64,000 bases of DNA from Ascaris suum (Eukaryota > Nematoda > Chromadorea > Rhabditida > Ascarididae). The position numbers and the translations under genes were made by a program. Positions 1 to 62,500 of the stretch are shown piece after piece. The stretch covers positions 7,765,474-7,829,473 of the forward strand of contig CM024182.1 of assembly GCA_013433145.1 (NCBI GenBank). The letters run 5' to 3'. The notes under the pieces were generated by a model that was not told the DNA's origin, did no database searches, and worked only from the letters and a program-made list of their open reading frames with translations. Each line of letters begins with the position of its first letter. The stretch's first letter is position 1.

Positions 1-912
1 ATAGACGCTTTGGCTAAGGCGGTGGGCAAAAGGATAATTAGAACGAAGTCTGAGCCATGAGTTGTTGTGCATTTTGTCAAATTGCATTAGATTGCTAGTT
101 GCTAGTTGACGAATGTTAATGCAATTGTTTTGTTGCGTTCATTAAGATTGCCGGCAAAAAATGAAGTCAACAAAGCGCTATTTTATTCTCACCTAATACT
201 CTAATTTCTTCTCAAATGATTGATTGAACTTGAGCTTTTTCTTTTCTTTTATTTCCTTTTTTTTTGAGCTCATTTAAAAATTCCATGCGATTATTAATGG
301 CCACTTCCGGTTTCAAAAAAAAAACGTTCAACGGCCGTAGCTGTTACCACTTTTTCATCGTATTGTTGTGCATTTCTACCACAAATCTATCACTGCACCT
401 TCTTATTTATCTGTTTCGAATTATAAATTAATCTTTGTTGTAGTAGTTGTCGTCATGTTTGTCTGTGCCTGTCCGCCAATATCTCACTGATTAGCATATT
501 CAACAAGATTTGTCCTGCTCGATGATTTCGTTTATTATGAACTCAATCATTGCAGCTAGCGCGATTTGTTTGAATATCCCACTCGATCGAATGGAATCCT
601 CTCAATAGAATTGAAAAATATTTAGTTCTCATGAAAAAGTGCATTCATTTTTGTTATACATTTAATTAGTCGTTTTTGCCACAATGCATTTTATTTGTGG
701 CGAATGGCATTTATAATACTGCCTAATGACACTCGTTAATGCGTTGATAGTACGCTCTTTACAAGTCTAAAGGGTGTACTGCATCGTTGAGTGTTCCATA
801 ATGCTGCCAGCCGGCTGGCTAGCTTTAATTTTCGCATCCGTGCCAAGGAGTCTATTTTATTGCATATTTTATTGCATTTTGTTCGATCGTTCTAGCATTT
901 TTGAAATCAACA

Positions 913-1024
913 TCTTTTTTCTCTCTTTTTCTGCTCTCTCTTTTCTATCTCTTTTTCTTTTCCTCCCTCATTCTTTTTCTTTTCCTCTTTCTCGTTCTCT
1001 TTCTCTCTTGCTATTGCTACCTCT
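913..1024. repeat. Polypyrimidine (CT-rich) low-complexity tract
   Basis: Almost pure C/T on the + strand for over 100 bp, made of TCTCTTTTTC-like repeats. It generates spurious Ser/Leu/Phe-rich open frames. Confidence 0.85.
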
Positions 1025-3904
1025 TTAAATTCTTTTCGATTCCTCACTCAGTAACTCTTCTTGCTACTCAAAATTGTTACCAATCATCCAAAATTATGCA
1101 TACAATTACAGATATAGAACACATAAATACCCCAAAAAAGTTTTCCATTATAATCCGAGAAACGATAATTGAACGATGGAATTTCGATTATCTTAACACG
1201 ATTTTTTTTCTTTTTCAGATTATTGCCTCTTATATAAAGCGTTATTGACAGCTTTTAAAAGAATTGCTTTCTTTCTCTTCTATCTACATTTCTCGCATTT
1301 TTACTTGGTAATTACTGCATCAAAAAAAAATTCTCATGCTATTCGATATACGTCATTGATCGTAAATTGAATTCAATGATTGATGCATTTTGCTGTTGTA
1401 AATCAATTTTCAATTTTTTTTTATTCTTATTGTGCCGCCAACGAAGTTGAACTTTTTTTTTACTCATCGAATGGTGAATGAAGATTATCGACGAAGCTTT
1501 CAAGCGGAAATTGGTTGATCACTCCACTTTAATTAAGAATTTCGCGAGAATAAATCCGCCCGGTGCTATGCTCACTACTATGCGTAATCAAGCATAGTGC
1601 TGTCCTAACATTACTCCACTCATTGCCGAATGAACATCCGCCTATAGGCAGATGTTTAAGAATTTTCGAGAAACGTTTCTCTTACCCTTGCTAGCCAAAA
1701 TCGAGGCGATACAAGCTCTTTTACTGCCAATTTGCTGGAATTTTTTTTTTTTTTTGCTGAGATTTATGTGGGAATTAAAAATTTTTTTTTATAGTGGAAG
1801 TTTAAAATTCGCCGAACGCCATTCTTTGACTACGAGAAAAAAACCGTTCTTTTTTTTCAATCACATTATCTCTATTTCGTATGTTTACATTAGCTGTCAG
1901 AAAGATATTCCCATCGCTTTACGCTATGTGGACGATTGTCGGTAAATTTTGTGGGAATTATACTTGGCATATATTTCTTTAAAATTTATAAAATGTAAGA
2001 ACTCTTCATTTCTAGTGATTTTTCTTCGAATTTTCTTTTGAAATTTGTAGAATTATCTTCCTACCAACAAAGTTTCCTTATTTTCTAACAATTGTTTAGT
2101 ATCCATAAATTTTATGAGGCATTTTCAGAAATAACTGGAAAATTACAACGAGATTATGAGAAGAGTTGCCCTTCTGTGGACTATTCGCTCAAACTCTTTT
2201 GCCTTTTCATAATGAAAGAACAAGTGGTCAACAATTCTCCACTCGTGTTTTTTTCTTATTTACCTGTGTTCTTGATTGCTTTAAAATATTCAAGGATATT
2301 ATTAATAGTTTTCAAGTCATCGTAATGTAAATCAAAAGAAGAAAAATGCAAAAGAGACATTTTCACGCAGAAACGATGGTCACTTTAAACGGCCGGCTAT
2401 TACGAAAAAATGACCACTGGTTAGCTATATGTCAACGTCACCAAGTGGAGTGCATAGGATGTTGGGCATTATTTTTGATCAAATAGAATATTTATTTAAA
2501 CAAAATGTTCAAATATTTCAATAGATCTCTTTTCAATATTTTCCGCTGCGATATGAAGCGAATACGTTTCCTCGTAGTTCTTTGAAGCTCTAACGAGATT
2601 CACTACCGCCATTGCGTCTTTATGAATCTAATGGAAATAATTGAAAGAAATTTCGGAAAGGTTGTAATCTGTCTTGTTAGTGCACCTGCATATTCATATT
2701 GTTCACCTGTGTTAGTTATTAATCTGGAAGAGGAGAAACCTGTCGTCACTGTGGTGCAATATTAATGGAATTATAATGAAACTTAGCGATGAAATATGGA
2801 TAATTTTATTATGATATACTTATCAGATCACTATTAAGGAATTTGCACCGATATATTTCATTACCTTTGATCTAAAAAAGGGAAATTTTTCCGTAGAGGA
2901 TATTTTGTTTCGTTTTTTTTTTAAATAATGGTTGAAGGTGATTTACAATAAAACGTAAAAAGTGAGTCTGGCATGAATGAATATATTTTGCATTGATTTT
3001 TGCATCTACGAAAGTTGTTTTATTTTGAGTAGCTAATGCTTCGATATGAATATTTAACCAATTGTCTTTTAAAAAAAACTGTGATAACAATTTCCCATAT
3101 TTTTGTAATTTGAAGAGTAGAGTTCATTTTTCGGCTGTTCATTAAAGTGACGCTGATGAAAATTTGCCGTCTATATTGATGTATAATCCGAATTAAGACA
3201 CGCGCATTGGGGTATTTTCGAATTGCTGGCGTTGAGTATTGAACGCACTATTTGTTCTGATAACATTATTCAGGAACTTATTTCCTCTTTTTTTGCGCAC
3301 AATTGTATTTGAACAGGTTTTAAGGCAAAACCTAGTAGAAAATGGGTATTTCACTGAGGAAACGCTACGTCAGTATTCGTTTAGAGACTGAAAAAAATTC
3401 AAATTTAAAGGCAGAAAAAAATTCAGATGCAAGATTCGGTATATTTTTGAATAAATAAAAAACAGCATATGCAAGCTGTATCATCGAAATGGATGTTGCT
3501 ACTACTATCAAAGTTGTAGTATCGATTAGTTTATTGTTATAGATGTATTACATTTTCTGGTTTCATTGATCGATGTATAAATCCGAGCTGTGTTATCACT
3601 TGCAGTGCAGAGAAAAAACCTTGAAGGGTTATTCTCAGTCTTGCAGAATGCTTTCCTTTCAAAGAAATAAATGAGATTGCCTAAGGCAAGCGGTTAGCAA
3701 AGTGGAGTGTAAAGATGAAGTCGTACGCTTTTTGATGCAACATCATTAGTACTTTTTAGTTCTCAGTGAAAAACATTCAAAGTTAGAGTTCAGTTCATGT
3801 GGCATTTTACTGCTTCTCTATCTTTGGCTTTGCCTTTTCGTTAGTGATTCTCTTTTTTCGTTGAGGATGTTTGAACAGCAATTCACTCAGCGAATAAGGT
3901 AGCA

Positions 3905-4030
3905 CTTAACCTAGACCTTTCGACATTTAACCTATTACTTTGGTTAGTTAATCTATAGCTTTGGTCACCTGGCCTACAGCTTTAATCACTCAATCTATGG
4001 CTTTGGTCACTCAATCAACAGCTTTGGTAA
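3905..4030. repeat. Degenerate tandem repeat, unit about 20-24 bp
   Basis: Several diverged copies of (A/C)ATCTATAGCTTTGGTCAC(T/C) follow one another, for example around 3950-3970, 3972-3988, 3990-4010 and 4012-4028. No coding frame is maintained. Confidence 0.7.
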
Positions 4031-4409
4031 GTCGATAAACCTACCTAGAAGTTGACCAGTTCATTTATTTTCATACGTATAGCTAATAAATCATTTGAGA
4101 ATACTTTCTGCTAAGCGCGATTGAGTAACTCTTCGCCTAAATTATTGAACCGTTGAAGTATACTGCCGAATTAGAATTTATTGTTGAATTTTAATGAAAA
4201 GATGATGGGAATAAATAGCATCGATATACTTTAAGATGTGGTCGATAAGTGCGATATGCTGATGGCAGTGATGATTTGATTCCTCTGAATACATCGAAAT
4301 GAAAACGATTACAAAACGGTTCGTTTCACTCTCTCAAACTGCTTCTTTCTTGGAATAATTCATACCAACTTCTTATTGACTTCCGTTTCGATTATAAGTT
4401 GCTAATAGC

Positions 4410-21950
<17,541 letters not shown>

Positions 21951-24409
21951 CCTACATGGCTATGAGAATGTCTTGCTTGTAGCATTCAAATAAACCAATC
22001 CATAAACGCATTCATACAATTATTAAAATATTGCAGCTTATCATTCCACACGATTTGTATTCCATATAATTGTAATAATTAATAATAAAGGTTTATTTAC
22101 TTGTACTGATATTCACTTCTCAATAATATTGACGTTTATTTTCGTCCTAATTGATTTATGTGCCCTCGTTCAGTTCATTTTATTTAAAAAGAAATCGAAT
22201 TGTTTCAATTGCTTCATTTATATTCATTCTACGGTGATTGTTGATATTTAATCCCTAACCCTGAAAGGCTATAAATGGCTCTTTATATGACCGGAATTCA
22301 CACCCATTAACAACTCTCAGAAATTAACATAAATTCTAAGATGTAGATCAATAACTTTCCAAAGAAACATACCTTTCAAAGGTTGAGAGAAGGTGGGGGG
22401 TAGTTATAAATAGCTGTATATGATACTTGAGGTGTTTTGGCAGTGCTCCAAGCAATTTTGTGAGCGACTGTTGTTCACTAGTTCGGTGATCACTACGTAA
22501 ATCGATGGGAATAGAATGATGGCGATGAAGTGGTGATACCGCATTGAGGGGTGCGAACGTTGTAGTGACGATGCGTCCGTAATTTATATCATTAGTTTAT
22601 TTTAGTAGATGGTTTTGTTAACGATTTATTTCATTGTTATTCGAATTGAATTCTAACGTTAAAAGTTTACGTAAATGTGGCGTTTTCGATGATCAAATTG
22701 ATAGCAGGTAATGTGCACCTGTATGCATGATTGTTCACCTGATCATCTAGTTTAATTCAGTTCAATTGAATCACCTGCATCACTGTTCACCTAATTCCAT
22801 TCGAACACTACTGTCGTTAATCATGAAATTAGTAATTCTTTTATGTAAATTCGCAGTTAAGGTATGTCTATGTAAAGCAACACGTAATTGAATTGAATTA
22901 TTATAATGTTAGTGTAATTAATTAGCTAATTTGATTTTAGAGTAATTCGGTGTTCTAGGTTGATGAGAATCGCAATTTCACAAACTCACAACTAGGTCAT
23001 CACTGCAAATAGCGATCGTAGGCTTATTTATGCGTTGAACGATGATGAAAATGTTTTTTTTTAATTGTTGCATACTTAAATTGCATACGATTGACAATGT
23101 ATAATCACCAATTTTAGACTTTATCTTTCTATGGGGAAACATTCTTCTTGAAATATAGAGCGGCAGTGCTGTAACGATTAGTTGACGAGGATGGGAAAAG
23201 GGAGAGGGTAATAGGATGGAGGGCAAAATCAGAACAAAGGATAGTGGATGTGATTCACGATATCTTCCTTGTGGAGTACTTCACAATATTTCTTTTTTTT
23301 AATTCTATTTAGCCACTGATCGATCGTTAGCCAGCGATCCACTGCAGTGTAAATATAGAGATTTTCCGATGTATCATCAGATTATTATCGATTATCGATT
23401 ACTGATGAATTTTGCTGAAAAATGAGCATCGAAACAGCGAAAATTTTGTTGAAGAAATAGGCAACATGGGTCATATATTTTCTAGGAACCCAAAAAGGTG
23501 GACCTACATTCAAGAGGAGTCTACTTATTTTCTGTCGACAGAGCATCTTTTCAAGAGAGGCTATATTTTCATTAAATACGGTAAACGTAAATTATTCTAA
23601 GTATATATAAGGCTGGCAGAAGTATTACTAACGAAAAGAGAAGTGTTTATCGAATAAATATTAAATTAATTTATAAAGTAATGATAAATATTAGAATATA
23701 AATGTAAAATAGTCATAAAATATAAGCATTAAAGGAAATAAACACTAAAATAGATATAAGGGATTAATAATGCGTGGAAGATATTGAAGTGTAATTGTAA
23801 ATGTTTTTATCGCCAAATTTATGTGAGCAGAGAGAAGATCAATTGAGAATCTTTGGGATACCTATTAGAATAGTTCGTACCAAGTTAGAGTTGCACTCAC
23901 GTAGCACATAGAAATATCTCGCATACATTCATGTAGCGTTTTGGTGGGGAGATGGACTTCGAACAGTTGTGCTGATCGCGTCGAAGATCACATAATCTTT
24001 TGCACACCACGCCTCCTGGTGCTTTGCTTCTTCACTTTCACGATGTGTTTAGGCTGCATTCAAATACCTAAAATTGACCTAAATTAAAATGTCTGAAAAC
24101 TGACAAAAGATGGAAATGACCACAAATTTCTTAGCATATATGGAAGCATAATTTCAAAAACATCGCTACTAATATGTGCCTTTTCATAATATAGTGTAAT
24201 ATTTCTGTTTCGATGTTTTCTCGAAAAAACTGTGGTAGTTTTAGAGTTAGTTGTTCTGAGACAAATTTCTTTTGTCACCTCGTTTTGCTTCCCCTCTCCC
24301 ATCCTTCCTCATATCCTCCCAAAAAACACCACAACAATGGAATTAGAATTTCGATGTAAACGTAGCGTGTGCATATAACGATATCTCGTTGTCGACTAGA
24401 TCAGTTGCA
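21951..24409. other. Intergenic, Dispatched to NDUFS2
   Basis: No frame here shows recognisable protein similarity. The region is AT-rich. It contains clustered GTGCACCTG and TTCACCTG motifs near 22713-22800 and short low-complexity AT stretches (23600-23780). The NDUFS2 promoter or a trans-splice acceptor should lie in the last few hundred bases; ACTAG or ATCAG just before 24410 could serve as acceptors. Confidence 0.6.
21989..21994 (+). terminator. Candidate polyadenylation signal of the Dispatched gene
   Basis: AATAAA lies 39 bp after the proposed stop at 21950. A second candidate lies near 22083 (AATAATAAAGG). The position is typical of short nematode 3' UTRs. No transcript evidence is available. 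Confidence 0.45.
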
Positions 24410-32956
<8,547 letters not shown>

Positions 32957-33288
32957 TCGAGCAACAACATGGTCTTCTCGTTTCCTTCTACTCCGTCCTC
33001 ATCTATGTACCTCACTTACCGTATTGGCGCGATAGAGGGACTGGGCAGCCGTATTGCACCTTAGACAACTTTCCTATGCCAAAAAGCACCATCTCACAGA
33101 CGAGCTAAATATGTTCGTCATAAAGCCACAACGTCGAACCTCTTTGATGATATTCGTTCATTTAGTGATAGCGCGTTTCTTAGCCCGTGTCCTGTTATCG
33201 GGTTACTTGTGTTTACTGCGAGAAGTGAGCAACGAGAAAGGGGATTAGGACGTCAGGGTGCTACAGAATGGCCAAGCGGCCATATGGC

Positions 33289-33292
<4 letters not shown>

Positions 33293-33322
<30 letters not shown>
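33293..33322. repeat. (TA)n microsatellite, 30 bp
   Basis: Short AT array 3' of the NDUFS2 stop codon. Confidence 0.95.
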
Positions 33323-33324
<2 letters not shown>

Positions 33325-36013
33325 TGTTAGTGGTAAACTATACTGCATTATTTGCACAATAAAAATTGAAATGTGGAGTTCGTATTGTAGAATATTCTTT
33401 TCTTTGTTCTTTGCACGAAAATCCTTTAAGTTTTTTGCAATTTCTTCCTGCTTTTTTTTAAACTTTTGGTTGCTTTCATATACTCAGCTGTATTCGGGAG
33501 GTGAACCAGCGATTAGAATGCTCAATTCTTTCCTTCTTCATTATTCATCTGATGTTTTTGAGAAACGGAAATCATGGGGATTTTCCATTCAGTTTGCTGG
33601 GTCAATGAGTTGATACCGAGCTTGAGCTCGTCTCCAATTCTATGCCTGTTGTCGTTCGAAGCTTATTCATGATGTAGTGTTGTTGTTATTTTCGCTTACA
33701 TTGCTGTAGCTATTAGAAGTGATATTTGCTCGTTCTACCTCGTTTCTACCTCTCATTCAACCATACCTTTGCATCTACCTCTAGATGTTGCTACCTTTTA
33801 TTTGTTACCTCACTTGTTCGTTTGTTTGCATAGTCACGTAGACGCATAAATGAAGCTTTTTCTTGTGAAATAGCAACTTTTTATCCGCCAAAATATTCTA
33901 TTCGTTTCCACACATCTCTTATCATTTGTTCCTTGTGGAGAATGTATTCCAAAACGCCTTAAGGGAAGAATAAATTAAAGGTACGCAGGTGAAAGCAACG
34001 ATTGTATATTCCAGCATTTTTTATTAAATGCAGAATGTTCGTCCAGAAATATTTGCTTACCTAAGAATAGAATTATCCATGTAATGCTTTTCGCGGAAAT
34101 TGATAAATCATAGAGTGGGTGGATCGACGATGTCGAAATCAAAAAAAAAAGTCGATGGGATCATAAAGAACCCGCAACGACGCCGTTTAGGTTTGCGTTG
34201 AAAAGAAAGGAGGCTCATTGGATACTGAAATAAAGAAAGGGCGAAGAAGAAGATTATACAGTCAAACAAAAAAAAAATGAAATTCTCTTTTTTTCATCTC
34301 TTTATTTCTCCTCTCTCTCCCTCTCTCCGTTTGTTATATATTTTCACTCTGATTTTAGCCTGATATGAGAATCCAGCAATGATTTCCGCTTATTGTTTTC
34401 ACGGAGGTGGAGGGAGGAGGGGATCATTTATTACAGGAGAAGAGGAACTCACCTATATACCTAAGATTATGTTGCACTCTTGATGAAGTATTCATAGCAG
34501 GTGATATTCTTTATTTATTTATACCCGAACAAGGGGACTGTTAAAGTCTTTCAGGTAAAATGAGGGGGTTGTTCGTTCCAGTGGCGCCATTTCTACGAAA
34601 ATAAAAAACCATAATAAAGTATCACCTTCAAATATTTAAACAGATTTGCACACATTGTCCATGATGATCTATAATTGAAGCACTTTTCAATATGTAGTAT
34701 ATAGTACGTAGTTTGTACAAAATATAATTTCAGTATATTCGACTATGAAGATTTCCTCTCACAAATGGAAAGAAATGAATCGCGAAGCTAATGCGTCGTT
34801 CAAAGGGAAAATAAGAGCACTTGGCAGGTACAGTGGTAAACAACTGCGAGGGATATGCACCATTCACTAGGTTTAAACCATTACCACCCAGTCTTCAATA
34901 ACTTTGCAGTGCTAAATTATGCATATATTCCCAGTAAAATTTCTAGTCGTTCTTTGCTAGTAATTTATAGCATATATTACTTCGAAGCATTGACTTCAAG
35001 TTGAAAAAAAACATTATAATGGCTACTCATTAACTTTTACGGGAAAGCGCGCCATCTCTGAAAATGGGCTCTATTTGAGAAGAACGTTATGAAGAAGTTT
35101 TCCGCTGACAGTTCTATGCACGCACCCCAATTGATAAGTATTATTTAAAATATTCGGTCCCAAAGGGAAATGTCAGCACTGTAGAGTTGGTGAAATTCCT
35201 TTGTGGAGGAGACCTGTTAGTTCATCTCGTTCAACGTTTCTTTATTTTATGCTTGATTGTTCCTTGTGACCTGTTCATTAGCGGTGAGACAGGTATGTCT
35301 ACCTTTTCAAAATTCAAGTGAAGTTGATATTGTCTTCGAACAATTTGCATTTAGTTGTTTTCTCTAGCTATAGCAGCATTTTCATTGTTTTAGAGTAAGA
35401 GAAGTTATCGTTTATCTTTTAATCCAGGTGAGTTGATTGCATTGATCCGCTTAGCAGTTTACTAGCACAATTTTGTCTGCACGCAAAACTCTTATTGAGA
35501 GTCGTTTATGGTGGATCAAGGCATGGTCGGTGTTGGTGGCGGTATCGCCCAAAGGAAGTACCAGAATTTTTGGAAGGAGGGCGCATTTAAAGACCTCATT
35601 CGGTGGCCGTTCCACATCGCGGCTCGATGCGTTGCTTATTTGATGTTAGCGTAGTAGAGTTTCACCGAATATGTGCAGGTGGTGTCGGTGATATGCGTTT
35701 GGTTACCTTCCCGGTGGTATACCTTTCTGAGTGGAGGCAGGTAAAGGCAATCTTGCGCGTTCATATTGAGCATGTTGAACTTGCCAAATCGTTTCTTCAA
35801 GCTGTTCTTAGATGCAACAAAGTTAGAAATACCCACATTTCTAACTGCAGCAGCCTGTTTACTCTGTCTCAGACAAAGTATATCCAATTTCTTTCATCGT
35901 TCAGGGCCCTTATTTTATGCCTTGTGAGATGATGTTTCAGGTCAATATTTTCTCCAGAGCATTGATTCCATACCATATAATGACGTCATGGTTTTTGGGG
36001 AGAGCGACGAGAT

Positions 36014-36037
36014 GGGGTGGGAGGGGGGAGGAAGGGG
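36014..36037 (+). repeat. G-quadruplex-like tract
   Basis: GGGG-T-GGG-A-GGGGGG-A-GG-AA-GGGG on the + strand, intergenic. Confidence 0.8.
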
Positions 36038-36463
36038 TAACATCTTGAAACTGGTCAGCACATAAAAGTTTGCAGAGTTCATGTTCATGCGTACTCCTCA
36101 CCTCGCAGTTTGATGTTGAAATGCGCTGGTAGGTTTATTGAGGTATGTAGTTGTCTTAAGCCCTTTCATAATAGGAATGCATAAGTTGTAAAAAGTTATT
36201 TGGTGGTTTTAGGTAAATATTTCACCGAAGCATTGGTTTATTGCACCGTAAGCTCTTTTTTATTCACAAGGATCAAAGGAAACTGTAGTACAGTGGTATA
36301 GGATTTATCGAAGGAGAGAGGGATTATATAATGTAGACATAGCAACGATCAAAAGTATAATAAGCCACCAATGAAGTGCTCATCAAAAGATGCAGACGGT
36401 TCGTCGCTGTGGATGGGCACATTGCACCATTCCAGTATGGAGGCGCTGTGACACTTCTCGTGA

Positions 36464-36623
36464 CCTCCTTCCGCCTTGCATATCCCTCTCGACCTCGTTT
36501 CGCCCTTACATTCCTCTCGAACGCCTTCGGCCCTATACACTCCTTCCGGTCTCTTCCACCCTATACACTCCTCCTTACCTCTTCCCGCTCTATACACTAT
36601 TCCCGACCTCTCTACTCTGTGCC
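36464..36623. repeat. Minisatellite, unit about 29 bp, five to six copies
   Basis: Diverged tandem copies related to CCCTATACACTCCTTCCG, pyrimidine-rich on the + strand. Both strands stay open and give repetitive peptides (for example EECIGW and PEGVYRAEG on the minus strand), which reflects the repeat rather than a gene. Confidence 0.8.
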
Positions 36624-36949
36624 TTACGTAAATCTTGGGTATTACCTTTCAATGGGGAATTGCTTCTAGCTGCAAAGCGTTATGTCATTGGCTTGTATGT
36701 TATAATATTTGAGCCATTCCAGAACCACCATCAAGGTGCTTCCCATTCTTTCTTCATTTAGTGTTTCACTCTGTCCAGCATCTATATTGAGAATCCCATT
36801 TTTGAAGGGTCGTTGTGAGTGACGTTTCAAAGATGAGTTGTGCCTTTATGATCCACTAAAGGATCTCAGTACTTATTTCAGTTGCAACGGAATATGAATG
36901 ACTGCTCCACCTTGGGAGCAGTATACATCATTAATCAATCGTACCTCAT

Positions 36950-37021
36950 ATAAAGGTATCGCCCTCGGAAAAGAATAATGATATCACCCTCGGAAAAGAA
37001 TAAAGGTATCGCTCTCAAGAA
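36950..37021. repeat. Short tandem repeat, unit about 25-27 bp, about three copies
   Basis: Copies of GGTATCGCCCTCGGAAAAGA with few changes (the second has GATATCACCC, the third GGTATCGCTCTCAAGA), 130 bp upstream of the RPS6KC1 start codon. Confidence 0.8.
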
Positions 37022-37149
37022 ACAACTCAGCATATCTCATGGCAGCATCTTTCTATTTGAACGTGGATTATTTCTAATTATGTATTGCGTTATTTGTTTT
37101 ATTCATATACAGATATTTCCATAAATGAGCGTTCAGATGCAGTTGAAGG

Positions 37150-59555
<22,406 letters not shown>

Positions 59556-62500
59556 ATATTATGTCAGTTTTATTATATATTCATGTTATATATGGTCATT
59601 AGGCCAGGTGCAGGTATAGTCATTAGACACGGGCAAGGATGGATGTGTTTCGCCCAAAACCGTCATTAATATGATAGAGAAAAGGTGGACGGATTAATAG
59701 GTATGATTCAAAATCCAGTATTGGGAACATTCTCTTCATTGCTGTTCTCCTACCAAAAAATTTTGCTGATATTAATGCGCTGTTTTGTTTGCTTTAAGAA
59801 GTGTGTTATCAAGAAGTGAAGCACTGAGGTGATGAGAGTGTTATCTCTTTCCCCCACCAATAAAATTGGCCATTCTTTTCGTCGAAATTGAATGAAAAAA
59901 ATATAAAATGGATTGTCTGATGTTTTTTGTTTTATAGAAGTCTCTAGCATAAAATGGTGGTAGCATTTTTGGAACTTCTATTCTAGGTTAATGGTATCAT
60001 CCAAGGGCGCTAAATGTGAGTCTGACCATTCCCGGAATTTGGTTCTGTTGAACGGAAATTCAGAATCGAAAATCTTAGGGGATAAGTTTGTGGGATTTGC
60101 GAAGAGTTGGTATCAGAAGAGGTTCTGAAGGTCGGGAACCCTGATTCTTGGAAGTGTCGACCTTAGGAGCACCCAGTAAAATTTTGGAATGTGCTGAATA
60201 ATTTTTTTCCGGAGCCGTCAGTATTAGAAGTGTACCGTTGAGGTATAGTGCAGCCCCACTTCCAAAGGCGAAAGTGGAAACGACTTTCGGTTGTCAGTTA
60301 TTCTCCTCATTGGTTATGTGGCAGCATCAATATGATTAAAAACCAGAAACACATCGAATAAAGCTCGATTGCGTTCCTCAAAAATTAATCTCTGCTAAAA
60401 ATGATCCCAGATTTTATGCGTTCATGATCAACGTCATGCGAAGTAATGTGGAAGTAACATAAGTGGTGGGAACTTGGGTAAATACAGGCTACTCGAGGGT
60501 GCAGGAAGTAGAGGTACTACATTTTTTGCAGATCATAATAAAATATGAGATGGGATTTCAGGTGCATTGCTGTCGGTGCCTAATGTCTAATCTCGCAGCA
60601 GCCAAAAAATCGACGCTGAGATGAGGGCCTTAATGAGTTAGTGAATATTATTGCGATCAATACCTGCATGGATGATGCGGTACGTGTGCGTTTCTTGCTT
60701 AGGGGTAATTTCTGTGCCATTATTTTCTGTAACGGTTGCGTGGTCGAATTCATACGCACCTGCTGGACCACGACCGCTTCCGATCAGACGTTTCGCAGAG
60801 TACAGAGGGATACGTCATTATCGATCAAGGTCATTTTGATAGGCATTCCGGATGTTCGCTTGTTATACGTATATTTTAGATTGTTCAATGGGATACAATC
60901 TCGTAATGGCTATCTTTTCTTACTGCGATGGCCTTCAATGCTTTGGCAGGGTTTTTCTCATTTTTAACAGTTGATCTGGAATTGTATGAGGTTTGGGGTA
61001 TATACTGGATCAAATATGTGGGGAAAAGAAAGGGATATACCCTCCGTGCTAGAATAGACAGGTTGCCTACTCACTGTGTCAAGAAGTGATTGCTCTAACC
61101 TGATAATAGCATATCTTGGAGGTATACCGATAAAGCAATTTGGAGTGATAAAGGATATGTGATGTGCTTGTGATTTTTGTGTGTTTTTCATCATATTTGT
61201 TATTGAGGGTGTTTGTATTTGTTCGCTAAGAAAAGCGGGAAATAAAGCATTTTTATACAGGTGCGAGGTTCTTTCTATTCATTCAAAATAATTATCGTTG
61301 TTTCGAGTCACGGCTAACTTCAGTCAGAGTTTAACGCATAACCATACCAGAATAGGTTGAGCCCGGTGTTTGTTGGATAATTGCCTTTTACTCATCGAGA
61401 CCCGGCATCGAATTGAATGGCATTATCTGTCGTCGTGGGCAAAATGCGGTCGCATTTCTATTCATAACCTGGCGGCATCGACTCCCTTTCGCAGCTGATC
61501 AATATGCAGTTTTGTGATTGTGCTTACTTGCAAGAACATAACCAAGAGTTGGTGAATACCGCATTTATTGGACGTGTGTTAGGAGCATCTGTTATAGTTG
61601 CAAGGTTTCATCCGATCGTTAGTGGAAATAGAACTGGGATTCAGTAGAGGGGACAGTTGGGAAGATGGTTTTTGGTAATCAGAGGCGAAAGAATTGGGAT
61701 GGTGGGGAGGCTCCGAAAAAGTTTAATTACGCAAAGTTTGCTTATGTCCGGGTAAATAGGCTGCAGAGCTGGGACGTGAAATCGTAACACGGTTTTATGC
61801 AAACCAGGATAGATTATAGATAAGCAGTAAGTCGAGGCATCCCTTTTTCCTTGTCATAACAATGCAACAACATTACCGCTTTCATGGGATTATCACGTTG
61901 CCCTGCTCATTCAGCATGGGCGCTGCAGTTGGTACGGTTGGATGCAACACGGGTCGCGACTGGTATCGGCCTTAGCCTAGAGTTGTTAATGTTGGCTTTT
62001 GGCAGATGGGTCTGCTGAAGCTGTTTGAATTGAATCAGTCAAGCACGTAAATCGTGATTCATAAATTTTATCATTATTATCATTTTTTATTATAAATAAA
62101 GGTTTATCATTATTATTTTATTCTTATCAACTTAATGCCGTTCGCATATAAAATGTAGTACCCATTCTTCTGATCTTCCATCCAGCATGTGCAATTTCAT
62201 CTGGAATCTCTCCCAATTATGTCATTTCAAATCCATTACTTGTACTTGAGTAGAGTTGTAGGCGCAGGCACTATTGCTATGCGGAACCTGAATCAAGTCA
62301 GTTAACGAAATAAATAATTGAAAGATAATTGGTTGGAATGGAATGGAATTGAATTGGTTTATGAGGTATTTAAAAAGAGATTTGGGGTGATGCGCCCATA
62401 TAGAAAGCTAACAAAAAAACGTTACGGAATATATACAAATGCGGTGATAAATCGATAATTTGCAATGCCATCGTGGAGACTTAAGAGTGCTATACCCATT

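Larger units (their letters stand above)
1..4409. other. Upstream region of the Dispatched gene
   Basis: No exon recognised. Frames at 774-1248 come from a pyrimidine-rich tract. The region holds two GTGCACCTG/TTCACCTG motifs (2680-2713) and a degenerate tandem repeat near 3905-4030. The Dispatched promoter is presumably here, but no core element can be named. Confidence 0.55.
32957..37149. other. Intergenic, NDUFS2 to RPS6KC1 (may include 5' exons or UTR of the latter)
   Basis: A candidate AATAAA lies at 33358-33363, 400 bp after the NDUFS2 stop. There is a short (TA)n run at 33293-33322, CTACCT-rich sequence near 33740-33800, a G-rich tract at 36014-36037 and two minisatellites. Open frames at 35603-35932 and 36376-36761 have no recognisable similarity and overlap low-complexity DNA. 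Confidence 0.5.

Noticed and set aside
774..1248. Hydrophobic open frames rich in Ser, Leu and Phe
   Set aside because: Derived from a CT-rich low-complexity tract; no domain and no linked exons.
35603..35932. Open frame of 109 codons upstream of RPS6KC1
   Set aside because: The sequence has no PX or other motif, and the true PX exons start at 37150. No phase-matched donor links it.
36349..36597. Minus-strand frame with repeated Glu-Cys and Arg-Ala-Glu-Gly motifs
   Set aside because: It is the translation of a tandem minisatellite; the opposite strand is open as well.
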